Numbered from the stretch's first letter, positions 23,807-35,920 are shown. The stretch: DNA of 64,000 nt from Imbricaverruca yamaguchii (GCA_034440575.1 JAOTOL010001565.1:1275501-1339500), one strand, 5' to 3'. The notes: generated from the sequence alone by a model not told the origin. A program made the numbers and translations.

Positions 23807-24239
23807 GGAGCCGACACCAGCTGCTGATTTTGTGCAGGGAAATGAACATTGGCGATCATTTGCATCGAGGCTCGGAGAACTCTGTGCGGTGTGTGACACC
23901 CTCCATAGGCAATACCGGTCGAGGAAAGGTCTAGATGTGGTTCAGGCCGCGATCTTCGGGGTGTACCGCGACATAGCATAATTGTGACATAATTGGTCAA
24001 CTGCATTTTTCAGGCTCGCCGCGACAGTAAAATTATCTGGCGATACAATTATCTGGGCAGCATTTATGTTCATGTTTTTATTCAGTGTGCAGTATTATGA
24101 TTTATATTAAATCAGGAAGGTTCCAATTTATCGATATATTCAGCACTCATTAAGCTCCAAGTATACTTGTCCTTTGAAATACAAGTATTCGCTTGGTCCC
24201 CATGACAATATTTTTGTTTTGGATCAGCTACCATGGAAA

Positions 24240-24440
24240 TATACGCACTCAGGGGCGAGTACAGGGGACACTGGGGGCATGTGCCCTCCCATGGAAGTTA
24301 GCGCCCCTACTGCCGGGAAGAGGAGCCACTCTGGGGAGGCTCGAGTGCACCTTCCCCCTGGAATTTTTCAGCCAGAGACACCCCTCCGGGGTACTTTCGA
24401 AGTGGCGCCCTCCGAAGCATTAACGTGTCCCAATTCCTGT
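24240..24440 (+). repeat. Copy of the GCGCCCCTCC/AATTTTTCAGC dispersed repeat
   Basis: Contains CTCGAGTGCACCTTCC, GGAATTTTTCAGCC and ACCCCTCCGGGG, matching the family at 16,320-18,360. Confidence 0.55.
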
Positions 24441-24639
24441 TTCGGTCCTTGCATACACAAAAATGCACGACAGAGATTATATTTTATTCGAAACCCCTCC
24501 CTTGTAGCGAAGTCCCACGTCGGTACGCGCCCCTGGCTTATCTTGGTCACGCGCTTGGTTTTACATTCGCCGCCATAGAATGGTGTGCGCGTACACGCGG
24601 CGGAGCTATGCCGAGTTTTCAGGCCAGGCGAACAGAGTA

Positions 24640-24815
24640 CCACTCGGTGACACGAGGCGAGGCCGTGCCCTCAGGGCAGAGTACTGCTCCGGCGACACGA
24701 GGCGAGGCCGTGCCCTCAGGGCAGAGTACTGCTTCGGCGATACGAGGCGAGGCCGTGCCCTCAGGGCAGAGTACTGCTCCGGTGACACGAGGCGAGCCCG
24801 TGCCCTCGGAGCGTG
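24640..24815. repeat. 45-bp tandem repeat, 4 copies
   Basis: The unit is GACACGAGGCGAGGCCGTGC then CCTCAGGGCAGAGTACTGCTCCGGC. The fourth copy is degenerate. Being a multiple of three it keeps frames open (GDTRRGRALRAEYCS), but there is no gene evidence. Confidence 0.95.
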
Positions 24816-25052
24816 CCACCGGACTGAAGCATCAGTTCAAACACAGGTCATGCCCGTGCACCCAATGTCTCAGGCACTGGCCAAGCATTAATCCCGTGGC
24901 ATGACGAACACTCCCGAGATATTACCGTCTTCTGAGTAGAAGCCAGCCGAGGAAAAGCCTGCCCGTGGTCAGACTTGAAACAGGGGTCTCCCACCCCTCT
25001 GAAGCAGACCCACCATTCGACTGCACCGTCCAGACGTTCTCAGGTACCGAGT

Positions 25053-25407
<355 letters not shown>

Positions 25408-26023
25408 TATGCAAGCTACAGCAACTGCACGTCCATGACAAAGGCGACCTACAAATGTATCCGCATGTGGAAACCACAGACTTCAACACACGGGTGTGGC
25501 GGTGCCACGCACTCCAGGCACATGCCATTGCATAGCTGCATGTCGGGTGCGAAAGTAAATGGTTTACTTCTCGAATGGTCCAATTTGGTCTAGCATAGCA
25601 TAGCATAGTCTAGTATATCTGTGATCACATTTTCACGATCTCTGAATGAGATTCGTGCAAGCAAATCACTAAACCATATAGTACGGTATACTGATAGTAA
25701 ATATTAATTAAAATGAAAGTCGATGATTTGCATGCGGTAGTTATTGTTTAATTGTTGCCTCGAGGTGCGTAAATGAGTGACATTGCATGATAAATGCATT
25801 GACGAATACAGTGGTGTTGGGCATACACTTTAACATTTCTCAGTATCTTCGATGAGTCATGTGATCGCAAAAACGGAGAAAACTCATGTGTAGTTAATGG
25901 AATTGAATCCAATATCCTTTTTGCCACACCAGCGTTTCATTTCGTTTCGAAATGTTCGTCCTAGGATATCATGCAATGGTATTTCCAATATGCGGGGAGG
26001 AGGAAATAAATCAACCGCAACTT

Positions 26024-26882
26024 TTAACCCGCGCCGTCTCGGAGGTAGGGTGGGGGGGGTGTGGTTTTTAAACCGCCCCCTCAGTTTTTTCGCCGATAGT
26101 GAACGAACGGCGCTCAGCAGTGCGCCGAAATTTGGCATACATTTTTCCACATCAACTTGGCATGGTATGTCAAACTTTTGAAGCTAGATCATCTAGTGTC
26201 AACGAGTTAATCTAGATCAAGTGAGGTTACCTCCAAAAAAAGTTCAACCAGTCTTTACACTTTAACAGATACAGATATTCTAATGAAACTTCCAGCGTTT
26301 GCTTATCTTTAGGGATGCAACAAAACGTACCAGAGCAATTTTTCATTTTCCCCGTTTTTGACTACGTATAAATTTTGCATACTTGCATATTAGAGTTCAA
26401 ATCGAAGATTCTAGCTAAGGTAAGCATTTTATATCAGTGCAAGTTGACTTCCAACAACGTTGCTCTTGGTCTGCTCTACCCATTAGAAGAGGAAAATTAA
26501 AGAAAACTTGAAAACTCAAAATTTTGAAATAGAAAAAAATACAATTTTGATACTTGGAGGCCAAAAAATGTATGGCCCTGGTCGATATCGTCGTTCTTTT
26601 CTGGTTACTTTTTTCTCAAATATCTCCCAAAAGGAACTCCCCAGAACCAAAAACATAATATAAGTCGTGAAAAGTCGTGAAAATCTAGCCCCTAGTGACG
26701 TCACTATTGGGGGAAAATTGTTTTACGGGTTGACCCGGGCCCTACTCGTCGAGCGCTTTCCGATGACACCTCTTTCGTTTTCGTACGACGCTTATTTTGG
26801 ATTTTAGAGGGTGGTTACTGTCCGCCTTCCCCCCCCCCCCACAGAGAAGGGGTGTGAGGATCTGACTGGAGAGACGGGTTAA
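26024..26882 (-). mobile_element. TTAA-flanked non-autonomous DNA element, copy B (complete)
   Basis: Both ends are present with TTAA at 26,024-26,027 and 26,879-26,882. The terminal inverted repeats start TTAACCCG and include CCGTCTC. It is oriented minus relative to copy C, with shared internal blocks: GAAAACGAAAGAGGTGTCAT, GTGACGTCACTAG, TTTTCACGACTTA and CGTTTTGTTGCATCCCTAAAG. It is 859 bp with no transposase. It lies in the intron of gene A and cuts the last codons of the Cys-rich frame upstream. Confidence 0.88.
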
Positions 26883-27246
26883 AATAAAATCGCAACGTCA
26901 ATAGAAATGCGACTGTATTGACAAAAGTGGCAACGACCAACACGGTCCTGACGTGGCAGGCTGGCTTCCGTCGTCGCCTATCGACATACAGCTGTGCGTG
27001 CTGATCCTGTGAAGCGTCGTGACGCCAGCGGCACGCTCTAAAATGCTCCACACCGATGTCAACTGCGCAGCGGTAACTCCGACAAGCAATGCACCGTGGC
27101 AGCTGTATCTGGCACGAGTGTGTGTGCTGGTTGCCTTGACAACGCGAGCACGTGGTTGCCGTGCTGCAGTCGCCGCAGATTGGCAGTGAACAGGAAGCAT
27201 TGTCAGTGAGCGTGCGCTCACACACTGTCGGGGACTCTAGATGGGA
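26883..27246 (-). CDS. Possible terminal exon of a Cys-rich single-pass membrane protein, interrupted by TTAA element B
   Basis: The open frame on the minus strand begins after an acceptor-like TCTTCACAG (AG at 27,247-27,248). It encodes about 120 residues. The first half has closely spaced Cys (CSLPICGDC, TTCSRCQ, RCIACRSYRC), then a basic stretch (DRRRRK), and near the end a hydrophobic segment (TVLVVATFVNTVAFLLTL) typical of a transmembrane helix. The TTAA element enters right after LRFYF. Taking it out at TTAA, the frame ends four codons later, so a very short tail was native. There is no ATG at the start, so an upstream exon is needed, and I found none. It lies in the intron of gene A on the same strand. 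I recognise no family; it may be a gene fragment. Confidence 0.4.
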
Positions 27247-27284
27247 CTGTGAAGACTATTCCACCCACCGGCTGTGACGGGGCG

Positions 27285-27705
27285 GTACTCACCTGAGCTG
27301 TACTGTCGTGCGCCTCCAGTCCCAGCGGGACGGTACTCACCCGAGCTGTACTGTCGTGCGCCTCCAGTCCCAGCGGGCGTACCACCTGAGCTGTACTGTC
27401 GTGCGCCTCCAGTCCCAGCGGGACGGTACTCACCTGAGCTGTACTGTCGTGCGCCTCCAGTCCCAGCGGGACGGTACTCACCTGAGCTGTACTGTCGTGC
27501 GCCTCCAGTCCCAGCGGGACGGTACTCACCTGAGCTGTACTGTCGTGCCTCCATCCCAGCGGGACGGTACTCACCTGAGCTGTACTGTCGTGCGCCTCCA
27601 GTCCCAGCGGGACGGTACTCACCTGAGCTGTACTGTCGTGCGCCTCCAGTCCCAGCGGGACGGTACTCACCTGAGCTGTACTGTCGTGCGCCTCCAGTGC
27701 ACAAC
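27285..27705 (-). repeat. 48-bp minisatellite made of leader-exon end plus splice donor, 9 units
   Basis: On the minus strand each unit reads ACTGGAGGCGCACGACAGTA, then CAGCTCAG/GTGAGTACC, then GTCCCGCTGGG. The first part is the 3' end of the gene A leader exon (27,784-27,819) and the slash marks its splice donor. Eight of nine units keep GTGAGT; the one near 27,375 reads GTGGTA, and the one near 27,340 has CGG before the donor. The first unit (about 27,700-27,740) also carries a second copy of the initiator region without a good TATA box. The minus frames 27,713-27,237 and 27,670-27,218 are side effects of the repeat. Confidence 0.85.
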
Positions 27706-27783
27706 TGAGGCACGCCTCCTATGTCCGGCGGCTGAGACGGGGAGGGTGGGGGTAGGGGTGGGTGGGGTGGAGGGCATACTCAC

Positions 27784-27853
27784 CTGAGCTGTACTGTGGT
27801 GCGCCTCCAGTGCACAACTGAAACACGCCTCCTGCATCCGGGCGGCTTATGTA
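27784..27853 (-). promoter_or_regulatory. Core promoter and 36-nt non-coding leader exon of gene A
   Basis: Minus strand: TATA-like TACATAAG (27,853-27,846), initiator TCAGT with its A at 27,819, and leader exon 27,819-27,784 ending CAG, followed by the donor GTGAGT (27,783-27,778). The TATA to initiator distance is about 33 nt. The segment TACATAAGCC..CCGGATGCAG differs at one of 22 positions from the gene B promoter at 56,346. The exon has no ATG. Assignment to gene A is by strand, distance and the identical layout in gene B. Confidence 0.6.
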
Positions 27854-27859
27854 GGTGGC

Positions 27860-28700
27860 CACTGGCCAGCCCCCCTCGTGACGAGCGTCTGCACCACGCA
27901 GTAGTGCACACGGACGATAACAGCAGCTGTGGGAAGCAACTAGCACACGCGGACCTCGAATTGCATCTCGAGGTGTATGAATATCGCTACCCGTAGTTGT
28001 GGGCATGTGTATGATGCTTACAAACAGAGGCTCTTGGAACCAAGCATGACGACTGCCTAACCATACGTCTAGAAGCACGATGTCATTCTTTTCATTGATG
28101 CGGATTCAGTATTTTGTAAGTGGTGTGCTCTAACCTTTTTCACGAACAAAGATATTGCTTGGCAAGTTTCATGAATGAGCCGAAGCAAGTGACAATGAAT
28201 GGCGAATATTGTCAAAATGTGCTTCTCGGATCTTGCAAGCACACATATATCAAGCCATCGTTCATGTAAGGCAAGTCCCCTAGTGATTTTTCGCCTCCTG
28301 AACACATATACTACTTTGTTTGTTTCCATGGTAGCATCATACTTTGTATGATTCCATGCTTCCATGATATGATTCCATCACCCAGTGACTCATACTTCAA
28401 CTTCTGGCGCAGTGAAGCCTACTATTGCTTTTTCATCCATAGAGTGTTTGATGATCACGCGTCATCAGACGGCGATCCGACGTTAACAACAACACTGCAG
28501 CCCTCTGAGGTAACGGATATGGGCGTTCCTACTGTACACCGACACCACACGCAACGCTGGCTCACTGCTGAGCCCACTTTGCTTTCGGCTCTTCCATCGC
28601 CCAGAGACGTTCCATCGTCCAGAGAACAGTTCGTTGATCCATGGGAACCGCAAAAGTGGCAATTGCCTAAGTTCACAATACACGGCAGGCTATATCATAT
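27860..28700. other. No gene seen upstream of gene A promoter
   Basis: 840 bp with only short frames. The 122-codon plus frame 28,348-28,716 has no recognised motif and runs into the truncated CR1 copy. Confidence 0.45.
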
Positions 28701-28707
28701 CAATTTT

Positions 28708-31247
28708 GAAAGGTGATTTGTGAGGAAATCAGTAGAAACTTTAAGAGGAAGTGCCTTATTCTTGGTGACTTTAATCTAAAAGGTTATGAAAATGCTGGTG
28801 TTGGCTCCCCATCATGCAAAATGTTTAGGAAATGCCTTGAAGAGGACCTGTTCTTACACCAGTTTGTATCGGAACTTACCAGGCATGGCTCATTCTTGGA
28901 CCTTGTATTCTCGGATTTAAGTGACTTGGTTCAAGACTTGACTGTAGGCGAAACTCTGGGAAGAAGTGACCATAACATAGTTAGATTCAAGGCACATTTA
29001 CGAGAAATTATCAAGGATAATTTGGTAAAGGTTCCAAATTTCAACAGAGCAGACTTTGACTGCATGAGAGTGGCTTTAAGTGCCATCAGCTGGGAAGAAG
29101 AATTCTCCAATTTAAATGCCTGTGAAATCTGGGAAAAGTTCAAATCTTACTTGAAGGAAATTCAGATTAGACATGTCCCCCAAAAGCAAAGACGCAAAAG
29201 AAGGGTAGGAAAGCCGGCATGGCTTACACCAGACTTGATAAAAGGAATTAAGGCTAAGAAAACTGCATTTAGAGTCTTTAAAGAAGCCTCAAATGTCGTT
29301 AATCTAAAGGCGTATCGAAAAGCTAGAGACACTGTGAAACAAAAAACCAGAGCAGCAAAGCGAGCAAAAGAACTGGATTTAGCTAGAAACTGTAATGGGG
29401 ACAGTAAAAAGTTCTTTAGTTTCCACAAGCTGAATAAAGTTTCTAGCACATTTGGTCCACTGGAAGTAAACGGGACTGCATTGGGTGAGGATTGTGAGAT
29501 GGTTGAAGAGCTGAGCAAGCAGTTTAAATCAGTGTTTACATTGGAAGATATGACCAATCTGCCGACCGTACACCATAGTTCAGTGACATGGGATCTGACA
29601 AATGATGTTGATTTCATTGATAGTGATGTTGTTTACAATCATATCAGGAAAATAAAGCCAAGCAAGGCAGCAGGACCTGATAATATTTATGCTAGGGTGT
29701 TGCGGGAAACTGAAAAGGAACTGGCATTTCCACTTAGTACAATATTTTGTAGATCAGTTTCACAAAATGAAATTCCAGCCGATGGGAAAAGGGAAAATGT
29801 AGTTCCTATTTTCAAGAAAGGAAAAAGAGGGAAAGTTGAAAACTATAGGCCAGTAAGTCTCACATCCCTAGTCTGCAAGGTACTCAAATCAATTATCAAG
29901 GATAGAATATTTAGTTATCTGGAAGGTAGCAGATTGATTCAAGATACTCAACATGGGTTTAGAAAAGGACGATCGTGTCTCACAAACCTCTTGGACTTTT
30001 TAAACTTCGCCACAGAACAATTTGATCAGGGAAATCAGGTTGATGTAGCATATCTTGACTTTAGTAAGGCCTTTGACAAGGTACCCCATAAACGGTTAAT
30101 GATACAGCTTCAGTCCCATGGTATTGCAGGTAGCATCTTAAAATGGATATAGTTGTGGCTTTCAGATAGACAGCAAAGAGTGATGCTAAATGGTACAAAG
30201 TAATCATGGCAAAATGTTCTTAGTGGAGTCCCCCAGGGGTCAGTACTGGGGCCACTACTGTTCATTATATTTGTAAATGACATTGAAAGTGGCCTAAGCA
30301 GTAAAGTTTTGAAACTTGCGGATAACTTGAAGGTCTTTAGGGCAATAACAGGTCAAGATGAGCATATCTCGCTGCAAAAAGACTTAGACGAACTTGTGAA
30401 GTGGTCCGAAGAATGGCAAATTAAATTTAATTTTGATAAGTGCAAAATCATGCATGTAAGTAAGCAATATATGAAGGCTCCATGCTTGATGGGTGGCCAA
30501 GTGATATCAGTGACTCAACAGGAGAAGGATTTAGGTGTTATTCTAAACACAAAACTGGGGGCATCAAAACAGACCAAGGAAGCCAGGAAGAAGGCACTGA
30601 GAATGCTCGGGGCAATAAATAGGAATGTATCATACAGAAGTGAAGAAGTGATCAGGAAGCTTTACTGTGCATACGTCAGGCCACATTTGGAATATTGCAT
30701 CCAAGCTTGGTCTCCTAGCTATGAAAAAGATTGTTGGATTTTAGAGAGAGTACAAAAGAGGGCTACATAAATGGTTAATGGCATAAGCAACCTGGCATAT
30801 GAGGAAATATTGAAGAAATTGAATATGTTTTCACTTAGATATAGAAGGCTGAGAGGAGATCTCATCGAGGTCTTTAAATGTGTCCATTGTCTGGAGAGAG
30901 GATATCTTGGGGAAATGTTTGAATTGAACAGAATTGATGCAATTAGAGGTCATAAATTCAAGATTAAAGTTAGCCACAGCAGAACAAGGCTAAGGCAGAC
31001 TTTCTTCACCAACAGGGTAGTAGAACACTGGAACCAGCTGCCAGAAAACATTGTCAGTAGCAGCACATTGAACATCTTTAAAAACAGCATAGACAATCAT
31101 TATAAGAATAGAGGGCTTGCTTTTCAGTATTACAGGGAGGGCTGATTAACAGATTTGGTGGACAACTGGTTCAGTGTACAGAGTGCAACCAAGAAGGGCC
31201 CTTGTGGCTCATAGTTGCACTAATCTTTCATGTCTTTATGTCTTTGT
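28708..31247 (+). mobile_element. CR1-like non-LTR retrotransposon, copy e (most complete in window)
   Basis: 5'-truncated inside the endonuclease and ending in TTTCATGTCTTTATGTCTTT at 31,227-31,246. It carries the endonuclease end, a full RT region and the C-terminal domain in three frames. It is the only copy with the endonuclease part and serves as a reference for copies a-d, which lack 2 nt at about 30,181 relative to it. No target duplication was found. Confidence 0.92.
28713..31145 (+). pseudogene. Endonuclease/reverse transcriptase ORF2 of CR1-like copy e, broken
   Basis: The first open frame (479 codons, to 30,152) has the end of an AP-endonuclease-like domain (GDFN at residue 17, SDHN at about 84), a basic linker, and RT blocks KAAGPDNIYA (about 317), NYRPVSLTS (about 376), GFRKGRSCL (about 414) and motif A VAYLDFSKAFDKV (about 444). 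It stops at a TAG after KWI. GVPQGSVLGP follows at about 30,228, then the frame 30,309-30,770, where the motif C reads LADN in place of FADD, so catalysis would be lost. A TAA separates the last frame (30,771-31,145: HWNQLPE, ending YYREG). The natural role is target nicking and reverse transcription of the element RNA; this copy cannot do that. Confidence 0.88.
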
Positions 31248-31369
31248 GGAAGAGCTAATAGCCAGGAAAACAACTGTAGAAGACAGCATCGCCACTGCTG
31301 GGAATCAAACGTTCTCAGAACTCAACACCAAATAGATGTCACGCGAGTGCGTGTGCGGCACCAACTAAC

Positions 31370-31402
<33 letters not shown>

Positions 31403-31405
31403 GCA

Positions 31406-31459
<54 letters not shown>

Positions 31460-31461
31460 GT

Positions 31462-31504
<43 letters not shown>

Positions 31505-31512
31505 GTGTGTCC
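31370..31512. repeat. Compound hairpin microsatellite (CA)n-(TA)n-(TG)n
   Basis: CA runs at 31,373-31,440, TA at 31,440-31,467, TG at 31,468-31,510. The CA and TG halves are complementary and could fold into one long hairpin. Confidence 0.95.
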
Positions 31513-31950
31513 TGCATTGCAGTCGCTAAACCCATATAGCTGCGCACACCTCAACAAATAACAACCATCCAAAACACTTATCCAGCTTGCATACACTGGG
31601 TGTGCAGCTCTGCTCCCCAGTGAGACATCATGCTAGATACATACTTCAAACTGGAATTTCCCATGACCGCCACCACAGTATTGTTGTGAACGCGTGCTGC
31701 GCAAATCCATAGACCATTTCGTGAGTTATAGCTGAGCAATGATGAACGTTGAACTTTGACACACGACACTGAAAAACTGACACATCTTATGATGTATGTA
31801 CGCGCACGTTTGTTTGTTTGCGTGTGTGTATGTATGTGTGTGTGCATGTGTGTGTATATGTGTGTGTGTGTGTGCATGTGTAAGTTGGCACAGCACAGCC
31901 ATGATATCTTTTAAGCCCAGTGCGATATGCAATCATAAGCTTTTGCATTA
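31513..31950. other. No gene seen; interrupted TG repeat
   Basis: An interrupted (TG)n/(TGTA)n tract lies at 31,805-31,880. No supported gene. Confidence 0.5.
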
Positions 31951-31977
31951 CTTATAGTCCAGGCATTATTTGATATC

Positions 31978-32247
31978 ACCTCGGAAAAATTGCAACAGAA
32001 AGTCTGTCAACTGTTTTATACCCAGAAATGTGTCCTCTATAACATATCAAAAGTCTTAAGGAATCCTGGTGGCGGAAAGTGCCATGGCAGCCATTTTTCA
32101 AAATGGCCGCCATGAACCTTATATTTCCCAATATCTCCGCTTCTAAATAACGTAGAGGTTTTATTTCAAGTGCTAAACATATATTTTCTGGGACCAGGAA
32201 TCCAATGACACACATTTGAATGAGCTACACCTGACCAAAAAGCAATA
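31978..32247 (+). repeat. Left terminal inverted repeat of the 32-36 kb transposon
   Basis: Pairs with 36,176-36,441 with substitutions and small indels. It contains the inverted words CAGCCATTTTTC and AAAATGGCCGCC. Confidence 0.85.
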
Positions 32248-32396
32248 TTCGATGGACGACATACATATATAGGTCATAATTATTCTAATACTGCATGTAG
32301 TTACCATACCATAGCCTCAGAACATCGCCTCAGACTACCATAGTCGATTCATGTACAGAAGAATTGATCAGTCTTCCTCAAACAGTCTAGTCATCG

Positions 32397-35300
32397 TGAT
32401 CACTCATCAGTCCAGTCCTCCACTGCTTTCCCACCAACCCCAGTCGTCTGGCCGTGGCTCATTAGCTGCAATGCCCTTCCACTGCTGGACCTGGTAGTAG
32501 ACACGAAGGCTGTGGTGTTTCGCTGCTGCTGATGTGGGCGGTAGACTTTGGGGTTGCACATGAAAAGTGTTGGAGGCGACCTTCTGGCAGAACCGTTCAT
32601 GTCGCACCACGTTGAGTGACTCTCCAGGCTTCCCATTGTACAGGCATGCCAGGGCTTTCTCTCCTGCTTCTACAACATCATCGGTGGACGCTGCCTATCT
32701 GTCAAACACATTGGCTTGTTCACGGAAGTGCGCACTGGTTTTGAATTTGTTGAGAGAAGCTCCCTTGCCAATGCCATACACGCGGGAAGTAGTATCACAT
32801 CCCAGGAGAGCGTGCATGAAGAAGATGTGCTGTGATACATCGGGGCCTAACTGCTCCTTGACAAACTTCATGTTCCAGACACGCGGTTTCTTCACATTAT
32901 TCTTTGGCTCGGGTTGGAAGAACAGGTCACATGACTTGAGGTTGGTGTGGTAGATGAGCAGGATGAGCAGATCTGTGTCATCTCCGATAAGCACAGTATC
33001 AGTGGTAGCTGCGGACTTCACTGCCTTCTGCACTATGAGGAGATCAGCGTCACCTGCAGCATGATGTGTCTGGCAGTTCTGTGCCCGTAGTTTGGCGCTG
33101 AGCATGTTGGATGAAGCGCTGCTTGTTTGTCTTGTTTGCCAGAAATTGTTCCTTCTTCATTGTGACCTGCATATCTTCATCAAGCGTCACCGTTGCTCCA
33201 GCATTCCCTATCGTACGTCTCTGGTGTGTAGTGTCCTTTGTTGATGTACCATCATAGCCATCAAACACGACTGTTGCCTGTCCATACTTCTTTGTGACAT
33301 ACTCTGTGTATTGCGTGCTGATACTTTTGTATGTTGAGCTACGTGCCCATGGAATGCGCTGGACTAGTGCCCCACCATCCAACACTTAGTGGAATTGGCC
33401 TGTGATTCCTGGTGCATCGTGTGTCAGGAGTGTCCAGATAGCATCTGCTAGCACTGGCTTCTGTGCCTGTCGGAGCAGCAGTGTTGAATCAAACAGAGCT
33501 GGTGGGTAACTGCACAGCTCATATTTCAACACAGACTCCAGATCATTTGTAGCTTTTGCAGCAATTGTCAGTCGCTGGAAAAGCAGCTGGCAATCCACCT
33601 ATACTGCCTCTCCATCTATCTTTACTGCCGATTTCGCAGCCAAGGTGATGGCCTGATCTTTTCTCTTGAATGTGTAGTCAGCAACAGTTTGTCCATCCAT
33701 GTTGGTCAGGATAGCTGTTCCAACAGTTTTCGCTGAGTCAACATTGACTGTGCTGGTTGCATGCACCCCTGTCGAGATGCTGCGCAAGCTCGGATCTGAG
33801 CTGAAGGGTGTTATCTCTTGCAGATAGCTGATAACTGCTTGTGTGTCTTTCATGTCACGTGCTTGTCTAGCATTTGTCATGTCCTTGTTTTGTTCACCAG
33901 TGTTGTAGTTGACACCTGTGAGCTGCTGCATAGCATTGCTGACATCAGCACAGGCAGGGATGGAGAACAGCCATACGAGACGCTGTTGCTCTGTCATGCC
34001 TCGCCCTCTCGTCAGGCCACCGCTGGTCTTCATACTCCTCACCAGGACCTGCTCGATGGTGAGATCTACAGACAGACCAGCCCATAGGCGATCACTTCTT
34101 CTGACAACATGGAACCCTTCTTCGAATCGTTAGTACACATCTGGATATTCATCCTTGAGCTTGCTCATCCGCTGCACATAGAGGCGGGCTGATTTGGTGT
34201 AGAGGTTGTGCCCAGAGGCTGCCAGATAGGGCAGCATTTATAACACTTCAAGGTGCAACGCCCAGTTGCCGATGCGCTCTGCTCCGACAAACTTCCGTAG
34301 TATGTCCACCATCTCCATGTACTGTAGCCAAAGTGTTGCAGTCCTAGAGGACTTCAATGATTCGGGTTTTCCCTGAGGAGCTCCTTGATCCTGGTTAACA
34401 CATCAACTTTGCAGAACTCCTCTGCAGACACAGAACCTTCCATCAGGTTCTTGTAGAGGGCAGGAAGTTCATCAAGATCAGTGTTTCCAGTTCCGTCTGT
34501 CGTAGGCTCATCATCTGGTGACACTGTTTCCTCATTGGTCTCCTCCACTTCATGTGGCTCTGCAGATGGTTGAGGGAGTGGCACACCAAGTGCGTCTGAC
34601 AAAATCAAGGCATTCAGTGCTGCATCAACAAGGAGATGTCCTCGTACTGCTCGTGCAATAGTCTTGCCTGTCATCATGTGTACCACCGCGTTGTCTGCGC
34701 AGATTAACTCCAAGACTTCCTGCAGTCCTGATCCAGCCATGAGGTGCCCGATGCTTCCCAAGAAACTCATTTATATGTGAAAGCCCCAGGCGCAAGACTA
34801 TGTCATTCAAGACACTTCCTGTGGGCTAAGTCTCGATTATCATGAGGGCTTTCCACCACAGTGGTTGGTCAAAGGTGATGATGGGCGTAACACCATGGTG
34901 ACGAGCATGCTCACACACCAACTTCAGTGTGGAATATATGCACGTGACATCGCTGGGATTCATGTCGATCATTGGTAGAAACATCACCGATGATTTCCCG
35001 GGTGGTCACCATGATGCACTAGCTGCATCAGTCCAGACCATGCCGGTCTTGACGAGGTGAACATGACGGATGTCTTCCAGAGGAGATCAAGGTCTGCTGT
35101 TGGATCCTTTGCCTTCTTGTTGACCAGCTTCTGGTATGCCAGTGTTGTTATACCGCGGCTCTCTTCTTTGTGGTACTGGATAGGAATTCGTCCCACCGTG
35201 GAGATATCACTAGAAGTGACCTGCGCCCTGAGGATAGGTCTGCTGGTCTTGGTGGCTGGAGTTATGGCAGCAATCATCCCCATGCCATGGAAGGTATTGT

Positions 35301-35469
35301 TACCATCCAGGGTACGGATGTTGTGGTCTACATTGTCTGCAGCATACTGGACAAACTCCGAACTGAAGTCGGGTATGTCTGTTCCATGTGACATCACAGC
35401 ATTCCGTTCAAACCCTTGAACTTCCTGATAGGAGCAGCTGAAGCCAGGCTTGTGGAGGGAATCAATCAA
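32397..35469 (-). pseudogene. Broken transposon protein with PIN/XPG-like nuclease motif
   Basis: Minus-strand frames in order: 35,469-34,984 (GRIPIQYHKEESRGITTLAYQ), 34,983-34,812 (FLPMIDMNPSDVTCIYSTLK, ITFDQPLWWKAL), 34,770-34,354 (MSFLGSIGHLMAGSGLQEVLE, ARAVRGHLLVDAALN), 34,350-33,386 (QRLVWLFSIPACADVSNAMQ, TGEQNKDMTNARQARDMKDT) and 33,385-32,695 (VVFDGYDGTSTKDTTHQRR). Last come GDADLLIV..AV and LIGDDTDLLILLIYH, acidic motifs like PIN/FEN/XPG nucleases, followed by HALLGCDTTSR. At least three stops and two frameshifts break it. The Met end is lost near a Tc1 fragment, and an expected Cys-rich C terminus is not seen. Such proteins are widespread in invertebrate genomes as repeated, transposon-borne genes; the exact superfamily is my inference. 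Confidence 0.72.
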
Positions 35470-35641
35470 GAAGCGTGATCACTATCACTAGCCATCACTA
35501 CCCTGACTCACACACAGCTGGAAAGCTCAGTAAGCGATGGGCTCTGAGACGGGTGGGTGCAACTGTTTGATGCCTTTCTGGGTGCCTTTTTGCTACGACG
35601 CCCGACTTTGGATACCAATGACTTTGTTCTCAGTGGTCAGA

Positions 35642-35920
35642 ATGGGACGAAAGAAGCTCACGGATGTTGAGTAGAGTCGGGCTTTGACCCTGTTGGAGCA
35701 GGGCATGTCTGTGATACGTGTTGCCGGAGATCTACAGGTCACGAGGCAGGTTCTTTACAGCCTCAAAATGGCCGTCGTCTCCCTACCCCCAGGCACCATT
35801 CCGGAGAGAACGAAATGCTCTGGAGCACCCCGCAAGACTTCCCCACGCACTGACCATATTCTGAAGAGAGCTGTGTTATCAGAGCCTGCAATTACAGCAT
35901 CAGCGCTTAAAAGAAGCACC
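35642..35920 (+). pseudogene. Tc1/mariner transposase N-terminal fragment
   Basis: Opens MGRKKLTDVE, a TAG at codon 11, then ALTLLEQGMSVIRVAGDLQVT, a helix-turn-helix DNA-binding domain, and a basic GAPRKTSPRTD linker. It ends at ALKRST about residue 92. No DDE catalytic part follows. It is nested between the N-terminal end of the minus-strand transposon gene and the right TIR. Confidence 0.8.

Noticed and set aside
27218..27713. Open frames on both strands with YSPELYCRAPPVPAG-type repeats
   Set aside because: Caused by the 48-bp splice-donor repeat; the DNA-level content explains the array better.
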